Assembly: GCF_900172375.1 (NCBI RefSeq)
Contig: NZ_FWFS01000007.1
Coordinates: forward strand, 180,397-244,396
DNA from: Aquimixticola soesokkakensis
GTDB taxonomy: Bacteria; Pseudomonadota; Alphaproteobacteria; Rhodobacterales; Rhodobacteraceae
Direction: 5' to 3'
Length of the DNA stretch: 64,000 nucleotides
The notes under the pieces were generated by a model. The model did no database searches and was not told the DNA's origin. It worked only from the letters and a program-made list of their open reading frames with translations. Position numbers and translations under genes: made by a program. Below are positions 28,294-37,428 of the stretch, in pieces; within the stretch, counting starts at the first letter, position 1, and the number at the start of each line of letters is the position of its first letter.

Positions 28294-28500
28294 TCAGATG
28301 GCCTCAAGATCGGTGGCAGATGCGCGGCCATCACGGCCTTCACGCAGCTCGTAGCCGATCTTCATATTGTCGGCGAGGCCGGTCATTCCGGCGCGTTCGA
28401 CGGCGGAAATATGGACGAAAACGTCCGATCCACCATCGTCAGGGGCAATAAAGCCGTAGCCTTTGGTGGTGTTAAACCACTTCACGGTTCCGGTAGGCAT
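28294..28500 (-). CDS. Cold-shock domain protein
   Basis: This 68-residue CspA-type RNA/DNA chaperone is a single five-strand OB-fold. The nucleic-acid-binding motifs RNP1 (KGYGFI) and RNP2 (VFVHIS) are both intact, and it starts MPTGTVKWFNTTKGYGF. The ATG at 28500 fits the family; the longer open frame is only the leader. A leader of about 150 bp rich in A/T near its far end (28600-28670) lies upstream, as for many csp genes, and may carry a temperature-responsive mRNA structure (inference). Confidence 0.96.
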   Translation of the reverse strand: MPTGTVKWFNTTKGYGFIAPDDGGSDVFVHISAVERAGMTGLADNMKIGYELREGRDGRASATDLEAI

Positions 28501-28709
28501 TGCGGGTCGTCTCCTCAAAGTAACGCCGCCCACGACATGTGGCGGTCCGGTGCGGCGGGTCTTCCAAACAGGTAGTCTGCCCGAAATCAGGGCGGTCATT
28601 CCAGAAAGTCTGCGGTCACCATTTAAAGTTTGGAGAATCCTTTTATAAAATCAAGCAACAAAATGATGACGCTCAAAGGTTGGCGTCGGGATGCCGAGGG
28701 CTTGTGCAA

Positions 28710-29018
28710 ATGCTGATTTATGGGCTGAAAAACTGCGACACCTGTCGCAAAGCGTCGAAAATGCTTGGCGTGGGCGTGCAGGATGTGCGCGAGACCCCGG
28801 TGTCGCGCCCGGATCTGGAACGGTTTCAGGCCGCTTTCGGGGCGGCGCTACTGAACACACGCTCGACGACGTGGCGGGGCTTGTCGCAAGAGGAACGCGC
28901 GCTGGATCCGCTTGATCTGATCATCGCGCATCCGGCGTTGATGAAGCGCCCTGTGATCGAGGCAAAGGGACAGCTTTGGCTGGGATGGGGTAAGGATGTG
29001 CAGGCTGCGCTGACCTGA
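28710..29018 (+). CDS. ArsC-family reductase-like protein (Spx/YffB group)
   Basis: This 102-residue thioredoxin-fold protein has the N-terminal redox motif GLKNCDTCRKA (Cys9 and Cys12) and then LNTRSTTWRGLSQEER, HPALMKRPVIE and the closing LGWG element of the ArsC family. Arsenate reductases use one Cys plus three Arg; the CxxC here and the short length fit the YffB-like branch of unknown substrate. There is no arsenic gene nearby. The start has a poor ribosome site (AGGGCTTGTGCAA), and an upstream GTG is possible. Confidence 0.85.
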   Translation: MLIYGLKNCDTCRKASKMLGVGVQDVRETPVSRPDLERFQAAFGAALLNTRSTTWRGLSQEERALDPLDLIIAHPALMKRPVIEAKGQLWLGWGKDVQAALT

Positions 29019-29096
29019 ACGGTCGCTAAAAACGCTTCGTTAAGGTTGTTTTGCTAGGCGTAGGGACAGAAGCTCCCAAGCGCGACAGGCGGCAAC

Positions 29097-29585
29097 ATGC
29101 GACAGTCTTTGAACAATCTCAGCTTTCTTTTTTCATTGCTGTTGCCGGTGCTATTGCCCTCGTGGCGGTTTTTCAAAACCGTCGCCCCCTCGCCGCGGAT
29201 CGAGGTGGCGCGCTTTGAACGGGGCAGCGATGGGGCATGGGTGCAGGTCCAGGACTGGCAGGCCTTTCGCCCCGCGCCGCGCCGCCTCTCGTTTGGGGCG
29301 CTGGTTGCACAGATTTTTTGGAACCCCGATCGCAATGCGCAACTCTATCTGGTGAGCTGCGCCGAACGCATGATTGCCGCCCAAGAAGAGGGACGGCGCT
29401 GTGCGCGCAGCTTCAACGAAATTTCTGCCCGCCTGTCGGAGGCGCTCTGGCAGGCGCCCCGCACCGGGCGCGCGCCGCTCGCCGCCTTCCGGTTTCGTCT
29501 GATTTTCATCTGGCGCGCTGGGCAAGAGTTGCGCCATGACGTGGATTTCACGTCCGATCTGATCGCGCTCGATGCCCGCGCGTGA
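29097..29585 (+). CDS. SdpA-like membrane-anchored protein
   Basis: This 162-residue protein has one N-terminal hydrophobic helix (LSFLFSLLLPVLLPSW) followed by WRFFKTVAPSPRIEVARFE, then a soluble domain exposed outside the membrane. The 'P-x-W-x-FF...P.R' element after the helix, the length, and the following coupled HTTM gene match SdpA of Bacillus and similar small partners of HTTM proteins. In B. subtilis SdpA and SdpB mature the SdpC toxin; here no SdpC-like gene is adjacent. The stop overlaps the next gene by 4 bp (GTGA). Family assignment rests on pattern and context. Confidence 0.5.
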   Translation: MRQSLNNLSFLFSLLLPVLLPSWRFFKTVAPSPRIEVARFERGSDGAWVQVQDWQAFRPAPRRLSFGALVAQIFWNPDRNAQLYLVSCAERMIAAQEEGRRCARSFNEISARLSEALWQAPRTGRAPLAAFRFRLIFIWRAGQELRHDVDFTSDLIALDARA

Positions 29586-30283
29586 GCCTTGATTTCGATC
29601 AGGCGCGCCGGCTGTGCGATCTCTTGCTGGCGGTGGCACTGGTCTTGCAAGCGCTGGAACATGTGGTCGGGAATGGGGATGGCCCGCGCACGCGCCGCCT
29701 CTTTGCCGCGCAGGGCGTTTTCTCTGTCGCCTTGCTGGGCGGGCTTGCCCCTGCGGTCGTCCTGAGCGCCTTGCTCATCACCAGCTGCGCGACGCTGTGG
29801 CGGTTTAATGGCCCCTACAACGGCGGCAGCGACAAAATGCGCAGCTTGGCGCTTTTTGCCCTCTGGCTTGCGCATGTTTTGCCCACGCGCGGGGGGCAGG
29901 AACTGGCGCTGGCCTATCTCGCGGCGCAATTGGTGCTGTCCTACCTTGTGTCGGGCTGGATCAAGCTGATCAACCCCGACTGGCGCAGCGGGGCGGCGTT
30001 GCGCGATGTGTTTGCCTATTCGGCCTATCCCGTGAGCGAAGGATTGCGCGGCTGGGCACAACATCCGCGCCTGCTGTGGGCCATGAGTTGGGCGGTCATC
30101 GGGTTTGAGGTCTTGTTCCCCCTGACGCTTTTGCAGCCCCGCGCGCTGCTCTGGGGCCTCGCGCTTGCGGCCCTGTTTCACGCAGCGAACGCCTGTCTGT
30201 TCGGGTTGAACCGCTTCTTTTGGGCGTGGATTGCGGCCTTTCCGGCGCTCATCTGGTTGCAAGCGCGCCTGCTGGGCCTTTAG
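29582..30283 (+). CDS. SdpB-like HTTM-domain integral membrane protein
   Basis: This 233-residue protein has about six membrane helices. The C-terminal half contains SYLVSGWIKLINPDWRSGAALRDV, then MSWAVIGFEVLFPLTLL and LWGLALAALFHAANACLFGL, which align by eye with SdpB and other HTTM (vitamin-K-carboxylase-related) proteins at the 'SK...W..G.AL' and 'E...PL.L.....ALLHLG' positions. No carboxylase activity is implied. The GTG start overlaps the SdpA-like stop by 4 bp, so both are made together. A strong terminator follows directly. Confidence 0.65.
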   Translation: MSLDFDQARRLCDLLLAVALVLQALEHVVGNGDGPRTRRLFAAQGVFSVALLGGLAPAVVLSALLITSCATLWRFNGPYNGGSDKMRSLALFALWLAHVLPTRGGQELALAYLAAQLVLSYLVSGWIKLINPDWRSGAALRDVFAYSAYPVSEGLRGWAQHPRLLWAMSWAVIGFEVLFPLTLLQPRALLWGLALAALFHAANACLFGLNRFFWAWIAAFPALIWLQARLLGL

Positions 30284-30292
30284 GCGCAACGC

Positions 30293-30320
30293 AAAAGGGC
30301 CCCGCAGTGCGAGGCCCTTT
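30293..30320. terminator. Bidirectional terminator between the HTTM gene and thrS
   Basis: An 8-bp perfect stem (AAAGGGCC with GGCCCTTT) plus an 11-base loop lies in the 51-bp gap between two converging genes. A-runs on the left and T-runs on the right allow it to work in both directions. Confidence 0.75.
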
Positions 30321-30334
30321 GGGGGTCTTGGATC

Positions 30335-32281
30335 CTAGCGCAGGTCGGGCGCGGTGGCCTCGATCGCAAGGGCGTCCAGCATCGAGTCGAGCGTCTCGAC
30401 GGAGGTGTTCTTATCCCCCAGACGCCGCACGGAGAGGGTGCGCTCCTCGACCTCGCGCTTCCCCACGGCCAAGATCACCGGAACCTTGCCAAGGCTGTGC
30501 TCGCGGACCTTGTAGTTGATCTTTTCGTTGCGGGTGTCGGCCTCGGCACGCACACCGCGCGCTTTGAGGGCGGCAACCACGTCGTTCACATAGTCATCGG
30601 CTTCGGAGACGATCGACGCGACAACGACCTGACGCGGCGCAATCCAGAACGGCAGCTTGCCGGCGTGGCTTTCGATCAGAATGCCGATGAACCGCTCGAA
30701 ACTGCCCAGAACCGCACGGTGCAGCATGAGCGGGCGGTGCTTTTCACCATCCGCTGCGATATAGCTTGCATCCAGCCGCTCGGGCAGGTTGGGGTCCACT
30801 TGCAGCGTGCCGCACTGCCAGTCGCGCCCGATCGCATCGGTCAGAACGAATTCCAGTTTGGGGCCGTAGAACGCCCCTTCTCCGGGCTGCAATTCGTAGT
30901 CGTAGCCCGCTGCGCGGCAGGCATTGCCCAAAGCCGCCTCGGCCTGATCCCAGCTTTCATCGGTGCCGATCCGCTTTTCGGGGCGGGTCGACAGTTTGAT
31001 CTTCCAGTCGTGAAAGCCCAATTCGGCGTAGATTTTCGACAGGAACTCGATGAACTTTTTGGTCTCCGGCTCGATCTGAGCATCGGTGCAGAAAATATGC
31101 GCGTCATCTTGGGTAAAGCCGCGCACGCGCATGATGCCATGCAGCGCGCCCGAAGGCTCGTAGCGGTTGCACGAACCGAATTCGGCCATGCGCAGCGGCA
31201 GATCGCGGTAGGATTTCAGCCCGTGGTTGAACACCTGCACGTGGCAGGGGCAGTTCATCGGTTTGAGCGCGTTCACGGTCTTTTCGCGCGCGTGATCCTC
31301 GTCCACTTCGACGATGAACATGTTTTCCTGATAGCTGTCCCAGTGACCGGAGGCTTCCCAGAGCTTGCGGTTGACCACTTGCGGGGTGTTCACCTCGACG
31401 TAGCCGTCCTTTTCCTGCTGGCGGCGCATGTAGTCCTGCAGCGTGGTGTAGATTTTCCAGCCGTTGGCATGCCAGAAAATCTGGCCCGGTGCTTCTTCCT
31501 GCATGTGAAAGAGGTCCATTTCGCGGCCCAGCTTGCGGTGGTCGCGTTTGGCGGCCTCCTCCAGCATGGTCATATGGGCTTTCAGGTCGTTGCGGTTCTT
31601 GAACGCCACGCCGTAGATGCGCTGCAACATCGGGCGCGAACTGTCGCCCAGCCAATAGGCCCCCGCCACATGGGTCAGTTTGAAGCCATCGGCAGGCACC
31701 TGGCCGGTGTTTTGCAAATGCGGACCGCGGCAGAGATCCTGCCAGTCGCCATGCCAATACATCCGCAGGTCCTCGCCCTCGGGGATGCGGTTGATCAGCT
31801 CGACCTTGAACGGCTCGCCCTTGTCCTCATAGTGCCGGATCGCGCGGGCGCGGTCCCAGACTTCGGTTGTGACCTCGTCGCGGGCGTTGATGATTTTCTT
31901 CATCTCCGCTTCGATCTGGCCGAGGTCCTCGGGGGTAAACGGCTCGGCGCGGTCGAAATCATAGAACCAGCCGTAGTCGCGCACGGGGCCGATCGTCACT
32001 TTGACATCGGGCCAGATCGCTTGCACGGCGCGCGCCATGATATGGGCAAGGTCGTGGCGAATGAGTTCAAGCGCGGGCGCATCGTCGGCCATGGTGTTGA
32101 TGGCGATGGCGGCGTCCGTGGGGATCGGCCAGGCCAGATCCCAATGCGCGCCATTCACAGTGGCAGAGATTGCCTTTTTGGCAAGCGAGGGCGCAATGGA
32201 GGCGGCCACTTCGGCAGGCGTCACGCCCGCCGCATAGTCGCGCGAATTGCCATCGGGGAAGGTGAGGGTGATCTGGGACAT
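30335..32281 (-). CDS. thrS: Threonyl-tRNA synthetase
   Basis: This 648-residue class II synthetase starts with a TGS domain ([23 protein letters not shown]), then the editing SAD domain ([21 protein letters not shown], with HxxxH), then the catalytic core with zinc ligands ([10 protein letters not shown]) and motif 2 ([34 protein letters not shown]), and an anticodon-binding domain near the C terminus. The ATG was chosen because GGAGG precedes it and TGS homologues start here; 48 upstream codons are excluded. It is monocistronic, ending at the shared terminator. Confidence 0.98.
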   Translation of the reverse strand: MSQITLTFPDGNSRDYAAGVTPAEVAASIAPSLAKKAISATVNGAHWDLAWPIPTDAAIAINTMADDAPALELIRHDLAHIMARAVQAIWPDVKVTIGPVRDYGWFYDFDRAEPFTPEDLGQIEAEMKKIINARDEVTTEVWDRARAIRHYEDKGEPFKVELINRIPEGEDLRMYWHGDWQDLCRGPHLQNTGQVPADGFKLTHVAGAYWLGDSSRPMLQRIYGVAFKNRNDLKAHMTMLEEAAKRDHRKLGREMDLFHMQEEAPGQIFWHANGWKIYTTLQDYMRRQQEKDGYVEVNTPQVVNRKLWEASGHWDSYQENMFIVEVDEDHAREKTVNALKPMNCPCHVQVFNHGLKSYRDLPLRMAEFGSCNRYEPSGALHGIMRVRGFTQDDAHIFCTDAQIEPETKKFIEFLSKIYAELGFHDWKIKLSTRPEKRIGTDESWDQAEAALGNACRAAGYDYELQPGEGAFYGPKLEFVLTDAIGRDWQCGTLQVDPNLPERLDASYIAADGEKHRPLMLHRAVLGSFERFIGILIESHAGKLPFWIAPRQVVVASIVSEADDYVNDVVAALKARGVRAEADTRNEKINYKVREHSLGKVPVILAVGKREVEERTLSVRRLGDKNTSVETLDSMLDALAIEATAPDLR

Positions 32282-32391
32282 GTCGTCCTCCTCGTCAGTT
32301 TGGCGCCAACGCGTGCGCCCGGTTGCGGGTTGGGTTTCGCGCTCTATGTCCCTGTTCAAAGGGTCAAAGTCAATCACGAAAGGCGCGGCGC

Positions 32392-33708
32392 ATGGCAAGG
32401 CACACAGGCTGGCAAAAAGAGGCATTCGAGGCGCTTACAGGCGCCCGGGGCAAGGCCGAAAGTCTTTCCGAACACGCACAACAGGCCGAAGCGTCGAACT
32501 TTCTCAAACATGCGGCCTCCCTGTCGATGAGCAAGTCCGCTGACGGGTTGTTTGACCCCAAGCTGGTGTTGTCGTGGCTTTTGTCCCATTTGGGGGCAGG
32601 GGCCTTTTGGATCGGGCTGTTGGTGCCGATCCGCGAAGCAGGGGCCCTGTTGCCGCAACTGTTCACCGCCGCGCGTATCCACGCCCTGTCGCGGCGCAAA
32701 TGGGCCTGGGCGGCGGCCTCGCTGGGGCAGGGGATTGCTGCGGCGCTGATCGTGCTGATCGGCGTCACCTTGACGGGGGCGGCGGCGGGGAGTGCTGCCT
32801 GCGCGGTCGTGGCCCTGCTGGCGCTGTCGCGCTCGGTTGCCTCTGTCAGCTACAAGGATGTGCTGGGCAAAACCGTGGGCAAGGCGCGCCGCGGCGCCGC
32901 GACCGGGCTTGCGGCCTCAAGCGCCTCCGTTGTGATTTTCCTCTTTGCGCTGGCGTTGATGGTTGCCCCCATCGAGCGCTTTGCCATCGTGATGGGGGCC
33001 TTGGGCCTCGCGGCGCTGTTGTGGATTGGGGCGGCTGCCTTGTTTGCGACGCTCGATGAGGAGGCGCAGGACCTCGAACAGGCCGCGCCCGTGTCGTTCA
33101 AAACCCAATTGGGCCTGCTGCGCCGCGACCCTGATCTGGCGCGTTTTATCGTCGCGCGCGGGTTGTTGACGGGCACGGCGCTGGCCCCGCCCTACCTCAT
33201 CTTGCTGGGCTCGACCGCCGGAAACGGCGCATTTGAGGCGCTGGGGGCCTCGGTTCTGGCCTCGGCGCTGGCCTCTTTCGTGTCGAGTTATCTCTGGGGG
33301 CGGCTCTCGGATCGCTCGTCCAAGACCGTTCTGGCCCTTTCGGGGATCTTTGGCGCTGTCGCCCTGTTTTTGGCGGTCGCGGTGGACCTTGCGGGCGTGT
33401 CGGGCACGATTTGGGCCATTCCGGGCACGTTGTTTTTGTTGATGATTTGCTATTACGGCGTGCGGCAGGGGCGGTCGACCTATCTCGTCGATCTTGCGCC
33501 CGAGGATCAGCGCCCCCAATACACGGCGGTGGCCAATACCCTTATCGGGGTGATCTTGCTTGGGTCCGGGGTGATCGGCGCGCTGGCCGCGATGGTCGGG
33601 CCGCAGATCACGCTGGGGGTGTTTGCGCTGATGGCGCTGGGCGGGGCGGGGGTGGCGTGGCGCCTGCGCGAGGTCGAGACGGGCTTTGGCACCGTTACGG
33701 GCGGTTGA
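32392..33708 (+). CDS. MFS transporter
   Basis: This 438-residue major facilitator protein has ten to twelve helices. It starts with a ~50-residue cytoplasmic, charged N-terminal segment ([28 protein letters not shown]) before the first helix, which is long for the family. The loop between helices 2 and 3 is [15 protein letters not shown], and the linker between halves contains [15 protein letters not shown]; the second loop has [18 protein letters not shown] (the GRxSDR motif). The substrate is unknown. The divergent thrS gene begins 111 bp away. Confidence 0.85.
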   Translation: MARHTGWQKEAFEALTGARGKAESLSEHAQQAEASNFLKHAASLSMSKSADGLFDPKLVLSWLLSHLGAGAFWIGLLVPIREAGALLPQLFTAARIHALSRRKWAWAAASLGQGIAAALIVLIGVTLTGAAAGSAACAVVALLALSRSVASVSYKDVLGKTVGKARRGAATGLAASSASVVIFLFALALMVAPIERFAIVMGALGLAALLWIGAAALFATLDEEAQDLEQAAPVSFKTQLGLLRRDPDLARFIVARGLLTGTALAPPYLILLGSTAGNGAFEALGASVLASALASFVSSYLWGRLSDRSSKTVLALSGIFGAVALFLAVAVDLAGVSGTIWAIPGTLFLLMICYYGVRQGRSTYLVDLAPEDQRPQYTAVANTLIGVILLGSGVIGALAAMVGPQITLGVFALMALGGAGVAWRLREVETGFGTVTGG

Positions 33709-33775
33709 AGCCCGCGCCGCTGCGGCTTAGGCTTGGGGAATATTCCATTCGCCACTCAACTTTGCAGGTTGCCCT

Positions 33776-34522
33776 ATGTCGCGCTTTCTTACCACACCGC
33801 AAGGCCGCTCCATCGCCTATAACCAGACCGAAGGTGCGGGGGTTGGTGTCGTGTTTCTGGGCGGCTTCATGTCGGATATGGAAGGGTCAAAGGCGCTCTA
33901 TCTGGAAGATTGGGCCCGCCGCGAAGGCCGCCCGTTTTTGCGGTTCGACTACTCGGGGCACGGTGAAAGCAGCGGCGCGTTCGAGGAGGGCTGCATCGGG
34001 GATTGGGCGCAGGACGCGCAGGCCGTGATCGAGGCGCTGACACATGGTCCGCAGGTGCTGATCGGCTCGTCGATGGGCGGCTGGATTTCGCTGTTGATGA
34101 CGAAACGGCTGGGCGCACGCGTGGGCGGGCTTGTCACCATCGCCGCCGCGCCCGATTTTACCGAAGACGGGTTCTGGGCGGGGTTCACGGCCGAGCAGCG
34201 CGCTGAACTGGCGCGCACGGGGCGGGTGCTTGTGCCGTCGGATTACGATGCGCCCTATCCGATCACCAAACGGCTGATCGAGGACGGGCGCAACCAGCTT
34301 GTGCTGCGCACGCCTTTGACACTCGATCTGCCTGTGCTGATGTTGCAGGGCACCGCCGATACCTCGGTCTCGGTGCAAACCGCGATGCGCCTGTTTGAAC
34401 ACGCAAGCGGCGCGGACATTCGCCTGCTTTTGGTCAAGGGCGCCGATCACCGCTTTAGCAGCGTGCGCGAGTTGGGGCAGATTTCCTTTTCCGCCGAGCG
34501 GGTGCTGGAGCGTTTGGAATAG
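33776..34522 (+). CDS. Alpha/beta hydrolase (ABHD10/PPT-like)
   Basis: This 248-residue hydrolase has the oxyanion segment FLGGFMSDMEGSKA and RFDYSGHGESSGAF, the nucleophile elbow GSSMGGW (Ser99), then DTSVS near the acid position and the catalytic His in KGADHRFSS. This combination resembles mitochondrial ABHD10 and its bacterial relatives, which hydrolyse acyl thioesters or glucuronides; the physiological substrate here is unknown. It starts a compact plus-strand series (VOC protein 27 bp downstream). Confidence 0.87.
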   Translation: MSRFLTTPQGRSIAYNQTEGAGVGVVFLGGFMSDMEGSKALYLEDWARREGRPFLRFDYSGHGESSGAFEEGCIGDWAQDAQAVIEALTHGPQVLIGSSMGGWISLLMTKRLGARVGGLVTIAAAPDFTEDGFWAGFTAEQRAELARTGRVLVPSDYDAPYPITKRLIEDGRNQLVLRTPLTLDLPVLMLQGTADTSVSVQTAMRLFEHASGADIRLLLVKGADHRFSSVRELGQISFSAERVLERLE

Positions 34523-34549
34523 GCTTTTGGCCAAAACAGGAGTGCAGCG

Positions 34550-34984
34550 ATGGAACAACGGGTCTCTTTAATCACGCTGTCGGTGGCCGACCTTGCGCGC
34601 GCCAAAGCGTTTTACGCGGCGCTTGGCTGGCGCGATGTGTCCGAACATGCGGGGATCGTGGCCTTCAACCTGCTCGGGCAGGCCTTGGGCCTGTATCCGC
34701 GCGATGAACTGGCGCGCGACATGGGGGTGCCTGTTGAAACCCTGGGACACGGCGGCATGACTTTGGCGCATAATCTGCGCGAAAAGGACGAGGTAGACGG
34801 ATTGGCGCAGCGCATGATCGATGCCGGTGCCACAGTTCTCAAGCCGCCACATGAGGTGTTTTGGGGCGGGTATATTGCCTATCTGGCCGACCCGGACGGG
34901 CATGTTTGGGAACTGGCGTGGAACCCGATGGCCCCGCCCCATGCCGATGGGGCGTTTCAGTGGGAAGCCGCGCCTGAGGCGTAA
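34550..34984 (+). CDS. VOC-family metalloenzyme-like protein
   Basis: This 144-residue protein of the vicinal oxygen chelate superfamily has two beta-alpha-beta-beta-beta repeats: VSLITLSVADLARAKAFYAALGW and MTLAHNLREKDEVDGLAQRM. Between and after them the pattern is EVFWGGYIAYLADPDGHVWELAWNP (with DPDGHVWELA, the family's C-terminal signature). Glyoxalase, bleomycin-resistance or dioxygenase activity cannot be told apart by eye. The ATG has AGGAGTGCAG nearby. Confidence 0.88.
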   Translation: MEQRVSLITLSVADLARAKAFYAALGWRDVSEHAGIVAFNLLGQALGLYPRDELARDMGVPVETLGHGGMTLAHNLREKDEVDGLAQRMIDAGATVLKPPHEVFWGGYIAYLADPDGHVWELAWNPMAPPHADGAFQWEAAPEA

Positions 34985-35072
34985 TTTCGCCTGTGATATG
35001 GCGCGCGGGCGGTGATCCGCTTGACGGCGGACGCGGTTCAGTCAACTTGGGCGCGAACGCAAGGATTTTTCC

Positions 35073-35792
35073 ATGACTCCATCCGAACCTGTGCTGCTGT
35101 TGTCCGGCTTTATGGCCGATGCGCGGCTGTGGATGGGGCAGGTGCCCGACCTGAGCCGCACCCGCATGGTGAGCGTCGCGCCGATGGTGGGCGACACGCT
35201 GGAAGAGATTTCGACCGGAATTCTCGACAATGCGCCGGCGCGTTTTGCGCTGGTCGGCCATGATCTGGGCGCTGCCGTGGCAACCGATATTTTGCGCCGT
35301 GCGCCCGAGCGCGTGACCCGCATCGCGCTGATCTGTGGCAATGCGCAGGGTGAAACACCTGTGGGGGCGGCCGCGCGCGAGCCGCGGATGGTTGCGGTGA
35401 AGACCGGACGCTTTGGCGATGTCTTGCGCCAGGAATTGAACGCCAGCCACCTGCACGACGGGCCGCATCGCTCGGAAATTCTGTCGATGTGGTATGAAAT
35501 GGCGCTTGAGGTGGGGCCGGATGCGTATCTGCGCCTGAGCCGCATCGCGCAGCGCCGCCCCGACGCCCAAGCCGTTTTGCGCCGCGCACGCCTGCCCGCG
35601 CTGATCGTGGCCGGGGCGTCGGATACGATCAATCCGGTGCGGCGCGCCGAATTCATCGCCCAGCTTATGCCCTATGCCGAATTGGTGGTGATCGAGGGGG
35701 CAGGGCATCTGCCGATGTGGGAAGCGCCAAAGTCGCTGACGCGCGCCTTGGTGGACTGGCTTGATACGCCCGCACCGCTGGTGCTGCGCTAA
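35073..35792 (+). CDS. Alpha/beta hydrolase with Asp at the nucleophile position
   Basis: This 239-residue hydrolase resembles carboxylesterases of the BioH/MenH group in its overall order: LLLSGFMADARLWMGQV, then the elbow GHDLGAAVATDIL, DTINPV (acid region) and the C-terminal IEGAGHLPMWEAP with the catalytic His. The nucleophile elbow residue is Asp64 (GHDLG) instead of the Ser in relatives, as in epoxide hydrolases and haloalkane dehalogenases. Activity as an esterase is therefore doubtful. Substrate unknown. Confidence 0.82.
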   Translation: MTPSEPVLLLSGFMADARLWMGQVPDLSRTRMVSVAPMVGDTLEEISTGILDNAPARFALVGHDLGAAVATDILRRAPERVTRIALICGNAQGETPVGAAAREPRMVAVKTGRFGDVLRQELNASHLHDGPHRSEILSMWYEMALEVGPDAYLRLSRIAQRRPDAQAVLRRARLPALIVAGASDTINPVRRAEFIAQLMPYAELVVIEGAGHLPMWEAPKSLTRALVDWLDTPAPLVLR

Positions 35793-35797
35793 GGCAA

Positions 35798-35828
35798 AAC
35801 GCGCGCGAAGCTGTCCTTCGCGCGCGTT
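35798..35828. terminator. Long hairpin after the hydrolase gene
   Basis: A 13-bp perfect stem (AACGCGCGCGAAG with CTTCGCGCGCGTT) and a 5-base loop begin 6 bp after the hydrolase stop. There is no long T-run, so termination may be weak or Rho-assisted. The 12-bp repeat array follows. Confidence 0.6.
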
Positions 35829-35846
35829 GGCTGTGTCTTTCAGGGC

Positions 35847-35882
35847 GTCTCTCTGGCCGTCTCTCTGGCCGTCTCTCTGGCC
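35847..35882. repeat. Three tandem 12-bp units before phaZ
   Basis: The 12-bp unit GTCTCTCTGGCC is repeated three times without interruption and is followed by a partial, altered fourth copy. It lies downstream of the hydrolase hairpin and 52 bp beyond the stop of phaZ (on the opposite strand). I see no role; it looks like replication slippage. Confidence 0.75.
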
Positions 35883-35934
35883 GTCTTTTGATGGCCTTGC
35901 CCACAACGCGGCCCCCATCACGGGTAGGGCAGCG

Positions 35935-37272
35935 TTAAACCGGCATCGCCTTGTCGCCCTTGGGAGCGTCGGCGGGGGCATCCACGACAGCGGCTTTCGC
36001 GGCGGCAGGTTTGGCGGCAGCGGTGCCGCCCACAACCCGCGGGCCGGAATTTGCGTCGATGAATTCCAGCACGAGCGGGCGGATATTCTTGCGCCAAGAC
36101 GAGCCGGCAAAAATGCCGTAATGGCCGGCCCCGGGTTCCAGATGGGCCGCTTTCATCGAATCAGGCAGGCCGGTGCAGAGGTCCAGCGCAGCCACACATT
36201 GCCCCGGCGCGGAGATATCGTCCTTCTCGCCCTCGACGGTTTTGACGGCGATATCGGTGATCTTGCCCAGATCGACCTTCTTTCCGGCCACGACAAATTC
36301 GTTCTTCGCGATTTCGAGACCTTTGAAAATCCGCTCGACCGTAGAGAGATAGAATTCCGCCGTCATATCCATCACGGCGAGATATTCATCGTAGAATTTA
36401 TTGTGTTTATCCGCATCGCTGGCTTCGCTTTTGGCAACGCGGCTGATCTGGTTCTGGAACGCTTTCGAGTGGGTTTCGCCGTTCATCGAGATGAAGGACA
36501 ACAGCTGCAACAAGCCCGGGTAGACCTTGCGCCCCACACCTTTATATTTGAAACCGACACGCTGGATCATCGAGGCTTCAAGCTGGCCCATGGTGACGCG
36601 TTTGCCAAAATCCGTGACGTCGGTAGGGGTGGCATCGGGGTCGATGGGACCGCCGATCAGCGTCAGCGAGCGCGGCTGTGCGGCGGGCTCTTCCTCGGCC
36701 AGATAGGCGGCGGCGGCAAGGGTGAGCGGCGCGGGTTGGCACACGGCAATCACATGGGTGTTTGGCCCAAGTTCTTTCATGAAATCAACGAGGTAAAGGG
36801 TATAGTCCTCGATATCGAACTTGCCGGCAGAGACGGGAATGTCGCGCGCATTGCGCCAATCGGTGATGTAGACATCACAATCGGGCAGCAGGGAGACGAC
36901 CGTCGAGCGCAACAGCGTGGCATAGTGCCCCGACATCGGCGCAACCAGCAAAACACGGCGGTTCATTTCGCGCCGGCCTTGCACTTTGAAGTGGATCAGA
37001 TCGCCGAAATCTTTTTCGACGGTGGTTTCGACGGTGACCACATGGTCGCGACCGTCATCCCCCACAACCGAACCGATTCCCCAGTCGGGCTTGACCACCA
37101 TGCGCGAAAACGACCGCTCCGTGACCTCGCCCCAGGCGGCCATCCACTGGACGGCGGGATTGGGGAACATCGACATGGCCGGATAGGACCCCATCGCCTG
37201 CGCCGACGCGCCAAGCCATTGGTTTGTCGTGCGGATCGTTTCCATCAAATCGTAGGATGCCATGATGTTCAT
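35935..37272 (-). CDS. phaZ: Intracellular polyhydroxyalkanoate depolymerase
   Basis: This 445-residue enzyme degrades stored PHA. It has the start MNIMASYDLMETIRTTNQWLG and the PhaZ nucleophile element VIAVCQPAPL (Cys178 in place of Ser), as in intracellular depolymerases of Cupriavidus and Paracoccus. The later acid and His positions are probably in GEKDDISAP and PGAGHYGIFAG. There is a C-terminal Ala/Pro/Lys-rich tail (AAKPAAAKAAVVDAP). The gene is divergent from phaC across 156 bp that hold one PhaR-like half-site pair, so synthesis and mobilisation are likely co-regulated. A GAGGAG site precedes the chosen start. Confidence 0.95.
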   Translation of the reverse strand: MNIMASYDLMETIRTTNQWLGASAQAMGSYPAMSMFPNPAVQWMAAWGEVTERSFSRMVVKPDWGIGSVVGDDGRDHVVTVETTVEKDFGDLIHFKVQGRREMNRRVLLVAPMSGHYATLLRSTVVSLLPDCDVYITDWRNARDIPVSAGKFDIEDYTLYLVDFMKELGPNTHVIAVCQPAPLTLAAAAYLAEEEPAAQPRSLTLIGGPIDPDATPTDVTDFGKRVTMGQLEASMIQRVGFKYKGVGRKVYPGLLQLLSFISMNGETHSKAFQNQISRVAKSEASDADKHNKFYDEYLAVMDMTAEFYLSTVERIFKGLEIAKNEFVVAGKKVDLGKITDIAVKTVEGEKDDISAPGQCVAALDLCTGLPDSMKAAHLEPGAGHYGIFAGSSWRKNIRPLVLEFIDANSGPRVVGGTAAAKPAAAKAAVVDAPADAPKGDKAMPV

Positions 37273-37391
37273 GGGAACTCCTCACTCCCGCGCATCGGCG
37301 GGGATAAAACACATCATGCGAGAGCACGGGGAGCTTTCAAGACGCTCCTGCACGGGCTATCGTCATATTTATTCAGGTTAGGCAGATTATG

Positions 37392-37403
37392 CTGCACTTG
37401 CAA
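37392..37403. promoter_or_regulatory. Possible PhaR site upstream of phaC
   Basis: CTGCACTTGCAA (CTGC-N4-GCAA) lies 26 bp upstream of the phaC start in the phaZ/phaC gap. It resembles the CTGC-N3/4-GCAG PhaR sites of Rhodobacter and Paracoccus but the last base of the right half is changed. It would suit coordinate control of phaZ and phaC. Confidence 0.45.
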
Positions 37404-37428
37404 AGTAAATTGAGGGGGGAGCCAGGGA

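Noticed and set aside
28710..29018. Arsenate reductase in an arsenic-resistance locus
   Set aside because: The CxxC motif fits the YffB-like branch and no ars genes are adjacent.
30497..32530. Plus-strand open frame of more than 670 codons over thrS
   Set aside because: Antisense shadow of thrS, which has all class II motifs.
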